Shown piece after piece: positions 27,260-36,643 of a stretch of 64,000 nt of DNA. The notes below the pieces were generated by a model. The model saw only the letters and a program-made list of their open reading frames with translations. It made no database searches and was not told the origin of the DNA. Numbering within the stretch: position 1 is the first letter of the stretch; every line of letters starts with the position of its first letter. Position numbers and translations under genes: made by a program. The stretch lies in NCBI RefSeq assembly GCF_019649015.1, contig NZ_BLPI01000001.1:3095001-3159000 (forward strand). The letters are read 5' to 3'. The DNA is from Agarivorans litoreus (lineage in GTDB: Bacteria; Pseudomonadota; Gammaproteobacteria; Enterobacterales; Celerinatantimonadaceae).

Positions 27260-27546
27260 ACGTCGTTACTGTAACTGCTAATATGTACCTCTGCAGCCCT
27301 ATCGCGCAGAGGTACAAGCGATTGATAAGACCGCGAATAATACCAGCTCTCTAGTTGTTCAACACTGTCAAATTTGATCACCACACTTTGCTCAAATTGG
27401 CTAGAACCCGCCAGTTGCTTATTCCATTGACCGCGTAGCAATACCTTGGCTTGATAGGGTGTTAAAGACTCGCCCACAGCCTTAACATATTGTTGCCAAA
27501 GAGTCGGATTTTTAATGTTAACTTGTCCCAACAAATACGCTGCCAT
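27256..27546 (-). CDS. DUF1330 domain protein
   Basis: 96 residues with the DUF1330 pattern: [20 protein letters not shown] at the start, the VLLRGQ strand, [17 protein letters not shown] in the middle and the [10 protein letters not shown] end. A ferredoxin-like fold is expected and the function is unknown. It overlaps the end of the Aer-like gene by four bases, tail to tail. Confidence 0.85.
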   Translation of the reverse strand: MAAYLLGQVNIKNPTLWQQYVKAVGESLTPYQAKVLLRGQWNKQLAGSSQFEQSVVIKFDSVEQLESWYYSRSYQSLVPLRDRAAEVHISSYSNDV

Positions 27547-27670
27547 AATGCCTCAAAACTTGTTTTCCTTATTGCTTTTAAAACTAGCCTTAATATGCTC
27601 ACTTGGAAACCAATAAAATATCTAAATAAAGCCTAATGGTCTTTTCTCTAAGCGCTTGTATACTTTTGAT

Positions 27671-29590
27671 ATGAGTGAAGAAAATTTAGCACTGGTATTA
27701 GCCGGCCCAATCTTAAGACAAATCAGCACTACTAAGCTGAGCATGTGGATTGCCACCTCGCAAGCTATAGAGCTACAACTTAGCTTGCAAGCAGAGGGCA
27801 AGTCGCCGCAGTTGTTTGATCATCAGCTCATCATGCAAACTAGCCAATGCATTTGTGCTGGTGAGCGTCTTTATTATTACTTAATTGATCTAGAACTTAA
27901 GTCGGCTTTGCCTGTCGATACTTGGGTTAGCTACGATTTAGGCCTTATTAAAGCGGGTGAATCTGAGCCTTTAACATGGCGAGATTGGGCGCCAGAACTG
28001 GTGTATCCACCGCGCAGTTTACCGGGTTTTGTGGTACCTAATAAGGTAAAGCAAATGCTACATGGCTCATGCCGTAAACCGCACTTTGCTAGTGGTGATG
28101 GTTTGGTAAGAGCTGATGCTTGGTTGGCCGAACAAAAGTTAGATAACTGGCCAAGTTTGCTGATGCTAAGTGGCGATCAAGTCTACGCCGACGACGTTGC
28201 TACTCCCATGCTAGTCGCTATTCACCAGTTAATTGCCCGTTTAGGTTTGGCGAATGAGCCTTTTCAAGACAGTAAACTAGCCGCTAGCGAACAACTTCAT
28301 GCTCAAGGGCACTATTTATCGCGCCAAGAGTTATTGCCTAAAGAGGGAGTGGAACTGGCAGCCAATAAAGCTTTGTTTAGTGCGGTAAAGAAACCTATTT
28401 TCACCTCTGATCATGCTAACAATCATTTGATTTCTTTAGCCGAAATGCTCGCCATGTACTTGTTAGTGTGGTCACCCAGTGCGTGGACAGGCATAGAAAT
28501 GAACCTGCCCGACTCATTAAGTTTGGAGCAACTGGACGAGTTTGTTAAGCAGCGCGAAACCCTTGAAGGTTTTGTTGCGGGTTTAGCTAAAGTACAGCGC
28601 CTAATGGCACATTTGCCTTGCGCGATGATGTTTGATGACCATGATGTCACCGACGATTGGAATTTAACCGCAGCTTGGGAGCAAAGTGCCTACGGTCATC
28701 CCTTTTCTAAACGCATTATTGGCAACGCTTTAGTGGCCTATTTTCTATGCCAAGGTTGGGGCAATGCACCAGACAACTTTTCAGAGAAGCTGATGGGCGA
28801 ACTGCAAGCAAGCTTGTTGGCTCCTGGTGGTCAGCAGCATTTAGATTTAATCGATACGCTACTTGGCTACCCACAGTGGCATTACCATTGGGAGACCGAA
28901 CCTAAGTTATTGGTGTTGGATACCAGAACCCATCGCTGGCGCTCGGAGCGTAACCTTAATTCACCGTCGGGTTTGATGGATTGGGAAGCGCTTACCGATT
29001 TACAGCAGCAATTGATTGGCTTAGATAGCGTTATATTAGTGTCACCTGCACCGATGTTTGGGGTAAAGCTTATTGAAGTGATTCAGCGCCTATTCACCTT
29101 GGCAGGAAAACCGCTGCTGGTGGATGCAGAAAACTGGATGGCGCACCCTGGTTCGGCAAACGCGTTATTAAACTTATTTCGTCACCCGAAAACGCCACAG
29201 CACTTTGTGATTTTGTCTGGTGATGTGCATTACTCTTTTGCTTATCAAATTCAACTGCGTGGCAGAGAAGGGGGGCCCGATATTTGGCAAATTACTAGCA
29301 GCGGCATAAAAAACCAATTTCCCGAAGGCTTGCTTAATACCCTTGATCGGATTAATCGCTGGCTATATTCACCTCGTTCACCACTTAACTGGTTTACTCG
29401 TCGTAGACGAATGCGGATTGTGCCTCATCGACCAGAAAATGCTGCACGTGGTGAGCGCTTACTTAATGCTTCTGGCATTGGTTTGCTTAAGCTAAATAGT
29501 GATGGCTCTCCCAAGGCGGTGCTGCAATTAACCGCCAAGGGAGAGGCGGTGGCATTTGAAATGTCTGAGCAAGACGCGCGCTGGGAATAA
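27671..29590 (+). CDS. PhoD-like (alkaline phosphatase D family) phosphatase
   Basis: 639 residues, no signal peptide, so apparently cytoplasmic. Phosphatase motifs appear in order: the GSCRKPH segment, MLSGDQVYADDV, MMFDDHDVTDDWN and ILSGDVHYSFAY, the metal-binding Asp, Asn/Asp and His residues of the metallophosphatase fold as in PhoD. An N-terminal beta domain (about 1-125) precedes. The ATG at 27671 is the first ATG in frame; a TTG at 27656 is less likely. It lies 97 bases before the MMPL gene on the same strand, so it may belong to the same unit. The substrate is not known. Confidence 0.85.
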   Translation: MSEENLALVLAGPILRQISTTKLSMWIATSQAIELQLSLQAEGKSPQLFDHQLIMQTSQCICAGERLYYYLIDLELKSALPVDTWVSYDLGLIKAGESEPLTWRDWAPELVYPPRSLPGFVVPNKVKQMLHGSCRKPHFASGDGLVRADAWLAEQKLDNWPSLLMLSGDQVYADDVATPMLVAIHQLIARLGLANEPFQDSKLAASEQLHAQGHYLSRQELLPKEGVELAANKALFSAVKKPIFTSDHANNHLISLAEMLAMYLLVWSPSAWTGIEMNLPDSLSLEQLDEFVKQRETLEGFVAGLAKVQRLMAHLPCAMMFDDHDVTDDWNLTAAWEQSAYGHPFSKRIIGNALVAYFLCQGWGNAPDNFSEKLMGELQASLLAPGGQQHLDLIDTLLGYPQWHYHWETEPKLLVLDTRTHRWRSERNLNSPSGLMDWEALTDLQQQLIGLDSVILVSPAPMFGVKLIEVIQRLFTLAGKPLLVDAENWMAHPGSANALLNLFRHPKTPQHFVILSGDVHYSFAYQIQLRGREGGPDIWQITSSGIKNQFPEGLLNTLDRINRWLYSPRSPLNWFTRRRRMRIVPHRPENAARGERLLNASGIGLLKLNSDGSPKAVLQLTAKGEAVAFEMSEQDARWE

Positions 29591-29687
29591 ACCTTTTTTG
29601 TAACTGATTCATTTTTATTGAAAATAAATTGCGTGTTGCTTGGTCTAGTTAAACAGGTAGTTATTTTTAGTTAATAAAAGGCGGACT

Positions 29688-31793
29688 ATGCAGCAAACCA
29701 AGGCCACAAGGTTTATCCTAAGCATGCAACACGCTTGGGTAAAATTTGGCTGGCTGTTGCTGCTAATAGTTGCCTTAATGGGCTTACCCAAACTTAGCTT
29801 GCAACCCAGTATTCATGCCTATTTTTCCAAGAATGATCCAGAGCTTATTGCTTTAAGTAAATTTGAACAGCAGTTTGGTGCTGTTGCTAATCTTCAGGTT
29901 TTGCTCTTCGGCTCTCAAAGCTGGACCAGCCCAAATCAACTCGCTTTACTTCAGAGTATTAGTCAGCAGTTACTGCTACTTAAGGGAGTTGAAGCTGTTA
30001 GTCCAACAACCGAACTAGCCTTGCAATCGGCCTTACCTCCCACACTAGCAAAACAGCTAGTTAGCGAAGATGGTTTAAGTGTATTGCTTAGCCTAAATGT
30101 AGCGCCAAATATTGCGGAACAGGCGAAGCTTGTGCCAGAGTTTTTCTCGCTGCTTGATAATGTGCTGCAAGAGTTTGCAGCTGAAGGAGTCTCTTATCAA
30201 TACGCAGGAGAGCTAGCGCTAAGTCAGCAATATCTTAAGGTGTTAAAACATGATTTGAGCTGGTTTGCCCCTGCGCTGATCATCAGCTTTGCCTTGTTAT
30301 TTACTTTGGTTATTCGCAATCTGCGGTGGTTAGCTGCCATGGCCAGCTGCGCCTTATTTAGCTTGCTGCTTACGTTGGGGCTAAGTGGTTGGTTGGGTTT
30401 AAAATTGGCGGCGATTAGTGCTTTTATTCCCTTGGTGATAATTAGTCTCATCATGGCCTATTGCAGCCATTTATATTTTGCATGGCGAGAACAGTTAGTA
30501 GAGGGCAACGATAGCTATCAGGCTATATTGGGCGCTTTGGAGCACAAGTTCTCACCTTTGCTTTGGGGAGCATTAACCACTGCAGCAGGTTTCTTATTAT
30601 TGAATCTAAGCCCTTCCCCCCCGATTGCTGACTTTGGCTTAATGGTGGCATTTTCAGTGCTCATTAACGGCTTGGCCTGTTGCTCCCTGCTGCCTTGGTG
30701 GCTAAAAGGCATTACATATTCAAAAAATATAAACACAAAACAACCCGCTAAATTAATTAACTTTTCTCTTTTGCTTAAGTATCGACGCGTTATTTTGCTG
30801 GCCGCACTTGTTGTGAGCTTAGTGGCGGGGTGGGCGGTAAGTCAGCTGCGCTTTGACGATGATCCTTTAAACTACTTTAAAGCCGATAATGCTTTCTCTT
30901 TGAGCAGAGATAAGCTGCAGCAACAGTTTTTAGGTTTACATAGTGTGCGCTATCAGCTCAGCGAAGAGAGCGATGATCCTTTGGTTCGCTCAGAGCCATT
31001 AAGCCGATTGTTAAGCTACCTAAATCAGCAAGCTGAAGTTCGCCAAGTAAACAGCAAACACGATTGGTTAGATTGGTTTGCGCAAGACCCAACAGCAATT
31101 ATGAGTATGTCTACGGTGCAGCAAAGTGAGCTTGATCTAGCTAAACAGGCAGAGTTGCTCACGGTATGGTTACAGCCTTTAAGCAATCGCCAGCTTATTG
31201 AATTTGAGCAAGGTGTTGCACAGTGGGCGGCGGCTGAGCAAATCCAATTATCACCGGCTTATAGCAGCAACCTCATTTTTGCTAAGTTTAATCAAGCTAA
31301 TGGCCAAGCGATGTTGCTGTCTTTTAGCTTGGCGTTTTTGTTAGTGGCCTTGGTGGTGCTAGTGTTAAAACGCAGTGGGTACCTAATGGTGCTAGCACTG
31401 CTGGCTAACGCCATTCCGTTAGTATGGGTATTTGCTCTATGGCAACTATTTGGTCAACACTTAAGCTTAGGCAGCGCGGTGGTGATGGGCATGATGCTCG
31501 GCATTATTGTTGATGATAGTTTGCACATATTGCTTAAGGTTGATCCGGTGCGTGGTGGTGCCAAGCTGCAGCAAGGTATGGCTAGCATTACTCCCGCTTT
31601 GTTGCTCACTTCTGGAGCGCTAACGGTTGGTTTCGCCCTAGCTTATCTATCTGATTTTTTGCCTATTCAGCAAATGGGCTTGCTCTCAGCGCTTACCCTG
31701 TTATTAGCCTTGTTGGTGGACTTATTTATACTGCCTTTGTGTTTACCTCTTGCTAAAAGCCGCTTGTCAGCAGAGTTAGGGGGGCAGCCATGA
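29688..31793 (+). CDS. MMPL/RND-family membrane transporter
   Basis: 701 residues with two repeats of a membrane helix, a periplasmic loop of about 140-170 residues and a five-helix bundle, the architecture of RND lipid transporters (MMPL, HpnN-like). The second bundle has MGMMLGIIVDDSLHILL, where the acidic residues normally carry protons. The first has ISLIMAYCSHLYFAW at the same place. Such proteins move lipids or hydrophobic compounds out of the inner membrane. Its stop overlaps the start of the next gene (ATGA), and that one overlaps the KAS III gene, so the three are an operon. A lipid-like product made by the downstream enzymes would be its natural cargo. Confidence 0.88.
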   Translation: MQQTKATRFILSMQHAWVKFGWLLLLIVALMGLPKLSLQPSIHAYFSKNDPELIALSKFEQQFGAVANLQVLLFGSQSWTSPNQLALLQSISQQLLLLKGVEAVSPTTELALQSALPPTLAKQLVSEDGLSVLLSLNVAPNIAEQAKLVPEFFSLLDNVLQEFAAEGVSYQYAGELALSQQYLKVLKHDLSWFAPALIISFALLFTLVIRNLRWLAAMASCALFSLLLTLGLSGWLGLKLAAISAFIPLVIISLIMAYCSHLYFAWREQLVEGNDSYQAILGALEHKFSPLLWGALTTAAGFLLLNLSPSPPIADFGLMVAFSVLINGLACCSLLPWWLKGITYSKNINTKQPAKLINFSLLLKYRRVILLAALVVSLVAGWAVSQLRFDDDPLNYFKADNAFSLSRDKLQQQFLGLHSVRYQLSEESDDPLVRSEPLSRLLSYLNQQAEVRQVNSKHDWLDWFAQDPTAIMSMSTVQQSELDLAKQAELLTVWLQPLSNRQLIEFEQGVAQWAAAEQIQLSPAYSSNLIFAKFNQANGQAMLLSFSLAFLLVALVVLVLKRSGYLMVLALLANAIPLVWVFALWQLFGQHLSLGSAVVMGMMLGIIVDDSLHILLKVDPVRGGAKLQQGMASITPALLLTSGALTVGFALAYLSDFLPIQQMGLLSALTLLLALLVDLFILPLCLPLAKSRLSAELGGQP

Positions 31794-32500
31794 AACGACA
31801 TACTATGGGCAATTGTTTTGCCGCCAAGCTAGCGACACCGAGCTTAAACTTGCAGCACCCTATTGCTAGTTGGAGCAAACAATATGCAGGCCATCCTTTA
31901 GATTTTTCTTCAGCACATACCGAGGCGCTGGCGTTGTTGATGCCGTTATTGTTGTGTGGCGAACAATCGGCCCAATTGGTGTTTCAGCAGCAAGCGTTGC
32001 AATTAAGTCAGCAACAATGCGCCGATTCAGTATTAGCCTTAAATGAAGTAGAGGCAGATGAAGCGTGGCATGATGAAGCGCTACAAACGGTTTTTTCTCA
32101 ACTGCCAGAGCTTGCTGAACAGCATAAGGTTCGCCGTACCGCTCAGCGCTTTTATGCTGGCTTAGGCCGTAGCTTGAGTTTACAGCAACAGTTTGTGCGA
32201 ATTGCCAGTTTAGATGCCTGTGTAACCCAGCTGATGCAGTTGATTGAGCGCGGCAGTATTGGTCGTCATCATCCTTTTTCTTTGCTGTGCGGCTTAATTA
32301 AAAAAGACGAAGCCAAGCATGTGTATGTGAGCAAGCACTTTGCTCAGCATCTTGGGGCAAGTGTGAGTGACATGGCAGAGGAGCGTTTGTGGGTGCTTGG
32401 TGCATTAATGCAGCTGCTCAAACAGCAAGCCGATCAGTTTGAAATTATAGGCGTTGATTTGGATAAGTTAGAAAAAAGATTGGAGCTAAAATGGCAGTAA
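31790..32500 (+). CDS. Ferritin-like putative diiron protein
   Basis: 236 residues, mostly helical, no signal peptide and no family recognised by name. It carries two ExxH motifs 83 residues apart, Glu91-xx-His94 (ADEAWH) and Glu174-xx-His177 (KDEAKH), with further Glu at 58 and 153 at the right spacing. This is the E, ExxH, E, ExxH pattern of ferritin-like diiron oxygenases and desaturases. Location between an MMPL transporter (4-base overlap) and a KAS III enzyme (10-base overlap) suggests oxidation or desaturation of the acyl product. The pattern is read directly; the diiron role is inference. Confidence 0.7.
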   Translation: MKRHTMGNCFAAKLATPSLNLQHPIASWSKQYAGHPLDFSSAHTEALALLMPLLLCGEQSAQLVFQQQALQLSQQQCADSVLALNEVEADEAWHDEALQTVFSQLPELAEQHKVRRTAQRFYAGLGRSLSLQQQFVRIASLDACVTQLMQLIERGSIGRHHPFSLLCGLIKKDEAKHVYVSKHFAQHLGASVSDMAEERLWVLGALMQLLKQQADQFEIIGVDLDKLEKRLELKWQ

Positions 32501-33540
32501 AATTTGCAAGCCATTCATTAAACCTATTGGCGGCTAATTGGTTTGTGCCACATCAGCCGGTTGCTAATGAACAGTTGTTAGGCTACATGGCGGAGCAATG
32601 TGGTTGGCGCATGGCACGTAAAGCCCAAATTATTGCCAAACGTTTAGGGGTGGAGCGGCGCTTTTTAAGCCGCAGTTTTGCCCAGCCACGCAGTCAAGCT
32701 TCACCAACTGGCGTGGATATGGCAAAGCAGGTGTTACAGCAGTGCTTGCTGCAGTCGGATTTGCAGGTTGAGCAACTAGGGTATTTGTTAAGCCATACCT
32801 GTACGCCGCACACCCAAGTTCCGCCCAATGCAGCATGGTTGGCCGATGAGTTGGCGTATCACGGCGCTTATGCAGAGCTTCGCCAAGCCTGTACCGGTTT
32901 TGCCAATGGCTTGCAGCTAGCCAGCGCGTTATGTGCCGCAGACCAAGCGCCAGTGGCTATTGTGGGCAGTGAAACGGGCTCGGTGTATTTCGATTTAGAT
33001 AAGCAATTTGTCGATCAGCAACAGTTAGTGAATTTTGTGCAAATGGGGGACGGTTGTGGTGGGGTTATTGTTGGCCCGGCTAGCCAGCAGGAGCGACTAA
33101 TCAAAGACATTTATTTAGGGCAGATTGGTCATAACAAAGCTCCTGGCTTTTACTTAGATGCTGGCGCCGATAGCGTGGGTGAGGGCAATATGGCGCGCTT
33201 TCATCATAATATTACTCAGGTGAAGGAAACTGGCTCACAGTTGTTCGAATTAGGCTTAGAAGCAGTGCTGTCGCGGGGTTATCAACTCAGTGACTTTAGG
33301 TACATTTTGCCGCATCAAGCCAATGGCCATATCGATAAACTACTGAGCAAAGCGCTTAACTATCCAAAAGAACAAATCATTAATGATGCAAAATCATTCG
33401 GTAATCTTGGTTCGGCGGCTATTTGGTTAAGCTTTGCTCGCTTACTTGAGAATTGCCCCTTAGAGCCCGGAGACCAAGTATTGGTGTTAGGCGCAGAAGC
33501 GACAAAATACCTTTATGGTGGTTTTGTTTATCAGCATTAG
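32491..33540 (+). CDS. 3-oxoacyl-ACP synthase III (KAS III) family protein
   Basis: 349 residues of the FabH-type thiolase fold. The Cys-His-Asn triad is complete: Cys134 in RQACTGFANG, His275 in ILPHQANGH and Asn305 in SFGNLGSAA. SHTCTPHTQVPPNAAWLA and QMGDGCGGVIVG are also typical. The C-terminal glycine loop reads GAEATKYLYGGF rather than the usual FabH form, so it is probably a specialised condensing enzyme and not the housekeeping FabH. It condenses an acyl starter with a malonyl- or acyl-thioester. GGAG sits five bases before the ATG. It is the last gene of the MMPL unit. Confidence 0.9.
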   Translation: MAVKFASHSLNLLAANWFVPHQPVANEQLLGYMAEQCGWRMARKAQIIAKRLGVERRFLSRSFAQPRSQASPTGVDMAKQVLQQCLLQSDLQVEQLGYLLSHTCTPHTQVPPNAAWLADELAYHGAYAELRQACTGFANGLQLASALCAADQAPVAIVGSETGSVYFDLDKQFVDQQQLVNFVQMGDGCGGVIVGPASQQERLIKDIYLGQIGHNKAPGFYLDAGADSVGEGNMARFHHNITQVKETGSQLFELGLEAVLSRGYQLSDFRYILPHQANGHIDKLLSKALNYPKEQIINDAKSFGNLGSAAIWLSFARLLENCPLEPGDQVLVLGAEATKYLYGGFVYQH

Positions 33541-33758
33541 GGTTTTATTTGGCTGATTTTTTCTGTGAGTTAACGCGGTACTTGTTGTCTTATTCTGCGA
33601 GTAACTATCTCACTGTTTCATTCTGTTTCACTCTCTTTTGAAGTACTTCAATTTTTGCCAATTTAACTTAGGCTGAAAGCTAGGTTGCCCTTCACTAAGG
33701 GTAAGATTAAGCATTGTGAAAGTGAATTGATTTCAAAGTGTTTGAGGGTGGACAAAGT

Positions 33759-34448
33759 ATGCAAGTAGCAGGTAAATGGGCCTTAGTGACTGGGGCAAGT
33801 CGAGGCGTGGGTTTACGCATTGCCAAAGCATTAGCCGCTAAAGGTGCCAAAGTAATTGTGCACAGTCGAAGCTTGAGCGCATCGCAAAAAGTGGTAGATG
33901 AGATTACCCGCCTGCAAGGCTTTGCGGTTGCAGTTGAGGCCGAGCTGTCTGATAACCAAGCTTTAGCCAATTTGGTGACTCAAGTTAATCAATTAACTCA
34001 TCAATCTTTGACGGTGTTATATAACAATGCCGCAATTATGACCCCTTGGCGAGATGATGCCGTGGTTCCTGCCTCAGATTACGCCTTAAGCTTTCAAGTA
34101 AATTGCATTGCACCAGCACGTTTATGTGATGCCTTTTTACCGCAAATGAAGCAACAAGGTGAGGGGCGTATCGTTAATGTTACCTCTGGCATTGCCGACC
34201 AACCTCAGCTTATGGCTTATAGCTGTTCTAAAGCAGCCTTGGATCGTTATGTGCGCGACATGTTGCCTAGCTTAGCTGGCAGCGGTGTATTAATGAACTT
34301 AATGGATCCTGGCTGGTTGCAGACCGACTTAGGCGGAGAGCAAGCGCCTAATCATCCAGATTCAGTATTACCGGGCGCGTTAGTCCCGGTATTACTTGAT
34401 GATGAGGCCGGTAGTGGCCAGCTCTACTGCGCTCAGGATTACCGTTAA
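33759..34448 (+). CDS. Short-chain dehydrogenase/reductase
   Basis: 229 residues of the SDR fold. The cofactor motif TGASRGVG is at 11-18, NNAA marks the first strand junction, NVTSG holds the catalytic Ser, and YSCSK gives the catalytic Tyr and Lys. The end is LYCAQDYR. It should oxidise or reduce an alcohol/ketone with NAD(P). A GTG at 33738 is in frame, but the ATG at 33759 has GAGGGTGG about eight bases upstream. It follows the KAS III gene after 218 bases on the same strand; a role in the same pathway, for example reduction of a beta-keto product, is possible but not shown. Confidence 0.88.
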   Translation: MQVAGKWALVTGASRGVGLRIAKALAAKGAKVIVHSRSLSASQKVVDEITRLQGFAVAVEAELSDNQALANLVTQVNQLTHQSLTVLYNNAAIMTPWRDDAVVPASDYALSFQVNCIAPARLCDAFLPQMKQQGEGRIVNVTSGIADQPQLMAYSCSKAALDRYVRDMLPSLAGSGVLMNLMDPGWLQTDLGGEQAPNHPDSVLPGALVPVLLDDEAGSGQLYCAQDYR

Positions 34449-34450
34449 GT

Positions 34451-35629
34451 TCAAACCCCAAGTGTAGGTGGTAGGCGGCCTCGGCCGGTTTTTTCTTTGC
34501 TGGCTGTTATTAGCATATAAATACAGGTACTACTTAGCACCAAGGCAAAGTAGAGAGGTAAGCTTAACACAGAGCCTTGCAGTGCACCTGCTACTAGCGG
34601 ACCTGCTATTGAACCAACGCTGTAACTAATCAACATTAGCTCAGTAATTGCCACAATTTTGTCGACAGCTTCGTTGACGCAAGCCTGTGAAATAGCGATT
34701 GGATATATTGAGAATGCGGCGCCACCCAATACAAACAGGCTCGATGATAAAATCAACCAAGAATCGGCCATTGCAAGTGCTAGGGCCGCGAGTACTCCGG
34801 TAGCGGCCGCTAAGGCTTGTAACAGGGTTTTGTTAAAGCGCGCCGACAAATAGCTGCTTAATGGCTGCACCAACATACCGCCTAATATCAAGCTTGCCAT
34901 TAACAGGCCTACCTGTTCACTCCAGTGGGTTTGCGAATTTAAGTAGCTGGGTAGTAGTCCATAAATAGGCCCAAGCACCAGTCCTGAAACCATACAACCC
35001 AGTACGGCGGGTTTACTTAATCCGGCAAGGTCTTGAAACGATACACGGCTATGCTCGGTTTGCTGGGGACAGCCTTGACGATTAAATATTGGTGCTAACA
35101 CGGCTAAGGCTAAGAGGGCTGCAATACTTAAAAATGGTAACGAACCGCTTATGCCAAGCGGCTTAATCAATAATTGGCCTGCAGCACTGCCAGCATATAG
35201 GGTTAGCATGTAAATACCCAAGCGAGAGGCGCGTTGTTTGTCATCGTTAACCAATAATAACCAAGACTCAACTACTACAAAAATCCCTGCCGTTGCCGCG
35301 CCAGCTATTAGGCGCAAGGCAAGCCATGCACCGGCATACGGGAGCATCCACATTAACAATACAGTGCTTAGCAGCAGCAATAAACAGCTAATGAAGGCCG
35401 TCCGATGGCCAATAACTGCAATTAAGCGTTGCATCTGTAGCGCACCAAATAACAAGCCGGCGTAATAGGCACTAGCTAACCACGCACTTAGCGACAGTGG
35501 CAGCGCTAGCTCGCTTAAGGCTAGTGGCAATAGGCTCATTAAGTAGCCTGAAGCAACCGCAAATAAGCCTAAACCTAACAATGGGCTAAGGATCCCTGAG
35601 TTTGGCTGTTGCGCAGAATTGTTTAACAT
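34451..35629 (-). CDS. Major facilitator superfamily transporter
   Basis: 392 residues with twelve hydrophobic segments in two halves. The loop between helices 2 and 3 has the MFS form (GALQMQRLIAVIGHRTAF), and the fourth and fifth helices carry RLIAGAATAGIFVVVESWLL, a pattern of the YcaD/UMF-type MFS group. The substrate is unknown. The gene is convergent with the SDR gene, with two bases between the stops. Confidence 0.85.
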   Translation of the reverse strand: MLNNSAQQPNSGILSPLLGLGLFAVASGYLMSLLPLALSELALPLSLSAWLASAYYAGLLFGALQMQRLIAVIGHRTAFISCLLLLLSTVLLMWMLPYAGAWLALRLIAGAATAGIFVVVESWLLLVNDDKQRASRLGIYMLTLYAGSAAGQLLIKPLGISGSLPFLSIAALLALAVLAPIFNRQGCPQQTEHSRVSFQDLAGLSKPAVLGCMVSGLVLGPIYGLLPSYLNSQTHWSEQVGLLMASLILGGMLVQPLSSYLSARFNKTLLQALAAATGVLAALALAMADSWLILSSSLFVLGGAAFSIYPIAISQACVNEAVDKIVAITELMLISYSVGSIAGPLVAGALQGSVLSLPLYFALVLSSTCIYMLITASKEKTGRGRLPPTLGV

Positions 35630-35955
35630 GGAGTACCTACAAATAAATACGACTAATAGACAGTGCTTTATCCAAAGCCGCGCGATAATGTCAGTAACTT
35701 TGCTTACACTGAAACAAAGAATTTTTGTGGTAACGATAAGAAAGTTTTGCTAAGTTCCTAAAGATAGGTTTTCAATTTAACTTTTTGTTTATTAAAGGTT
35801 ATTTGTTGTTTTCGGGAAGTTTTTGTTAGTTGTGAAATAGATTGACGGAAGTGGGGTTTTCTTGCACATTTAAATAGCGAAAAAAGCTCAGCTTAGCTAA
35901 CTTTTTGTCGCGGAATATAGCCTGTAATATTTTTAGTTAAATTAGGTTAACAGCG
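35630..35955. other. Intergenic region upstream of the MFS gene
   Basis: About 325 bases, AT-rich, no coding sequence seen. It contains the MFS promoter on the minus strand and the promoter of the small gene at 35956 on the plus strand. Confidence 0.45.
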
Positions 35956-36129
35956 ATGAGATTTTCAAGATTTGATGATATTGATGAGTGGGAAGAAGAA
36001 GATAAAACCGCTCAGATTAAACACTCTAAAAAAGCCAAAAATAGTTCGCGTACTCGACGTAGAATAGACGAGTATCATGAGCAAAAACAGTTGGCTTCGT
36101 ATTTAACGGATTTTAGTTCATTCTCTTAA
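35956..36129 (+). CDS. Small acidic-basic protein, DUF3545/PA3496-like
   Basis: 57 residues: an acidic N-terminus (RFDDIDEWEEEDK), a Lys/Ser/Arg-rich middle and a helical end RRRIDEYHEQKQLASYL. The RRxIExxxExKxL pattern is that of small proteins annotated as DUF3545 or PA3496-like in related bacteria; I name these families from memory of the pattern. The ribosome-binding site is weak. A strong terminator lies 60 bases after the stop, which supports a real transcript. Confidence 0.55.
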   Translation: MRFSRFDDIDEWEEEDKTAQIKHSKKAKNSSRTRRRIDEYHEQKQLASYLTDFSSFS

Positions 36130-36188
36130 ATATGAATATTAGCGAAACAGCTAAGCTAGCCCGGTTTAGAGCCTAGCTATAAGAAGAT

Positions 36189-36211
36189 AACGCCACTAAT
36201 TTAGTGGCGTT
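36189..36211. terminator. Bidirectional Rho-independent terminator
   Basis: A perfect 11-bp stem AACGCCACTAA/TTAGTGGCGTT with a one-base loop between the convergent small gene and the DUF2750 gene. Confidence 0.85.
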
Positions 36212-36222
36212 TCTGTTATGGT

Positions 36223-36573
36223 TTATGCGTCATCTTCGGCCAGTTGTTTGGCTAAAGTAAAGGCTTCGATTTCTTCACCTACTAAGTTCTCATCTAAGTC
36301 TATGGCCACCAATACTTTGTCTTCATCAAGACTTGGTAACCATTCTTCAAAAAACGCTTCAAGTTTAACGGCTACTGGCTGATAGCTCGCCCAATCTTCA
36401 ATACATAAGGCTTGCGCATTTGCTTGCTTAGAAAATAGCGGCATTACGTCGGTGGCTTCAAATTCGATGGAATCGACCACTACAAATTCATCATCGGCGC
36501 TAAGCACCCAAAGCTCTCCTGCAGCAATTACTGCTTGGCTAAAGGCTGATAGATTTGTTTCTGAAGTAGACAT
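36223..36573 (-). CDS. DUF2750 domain protein
   Basis: 116 residues, very acidic. The sequence FSQAVIAAGELWVL, PLFSKQANAQALCIEDWASYQPVAVKLEAFFEEWLPSL and the following DEDKVLVAID match the DUF2750 family, of unknown function. The start at 36573 has CGGAG seven bases upstream; an upstream ATG at 36621 lacks one. It precedes no other gene on its strand. Confidence 0.85.
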   Translation of the reverse strand: MSTSETNLSAFSQAVIAAGELWVLSADDEFVVVDSIEFEATDVMPLFSKQANAQALCIEDWASYQPVAVKLEAFFEEWLPSLDEDKVLVAIDLDENLVGEEIEAFTLAKQLAEDDA

Positions 36574-36643
36574 GTTTTGCTCCGATTTAAGTAATACTGG
36601 ATCCTTGCCCATTGTTGGCAATTAGGCAATGTTTATCGATGAA

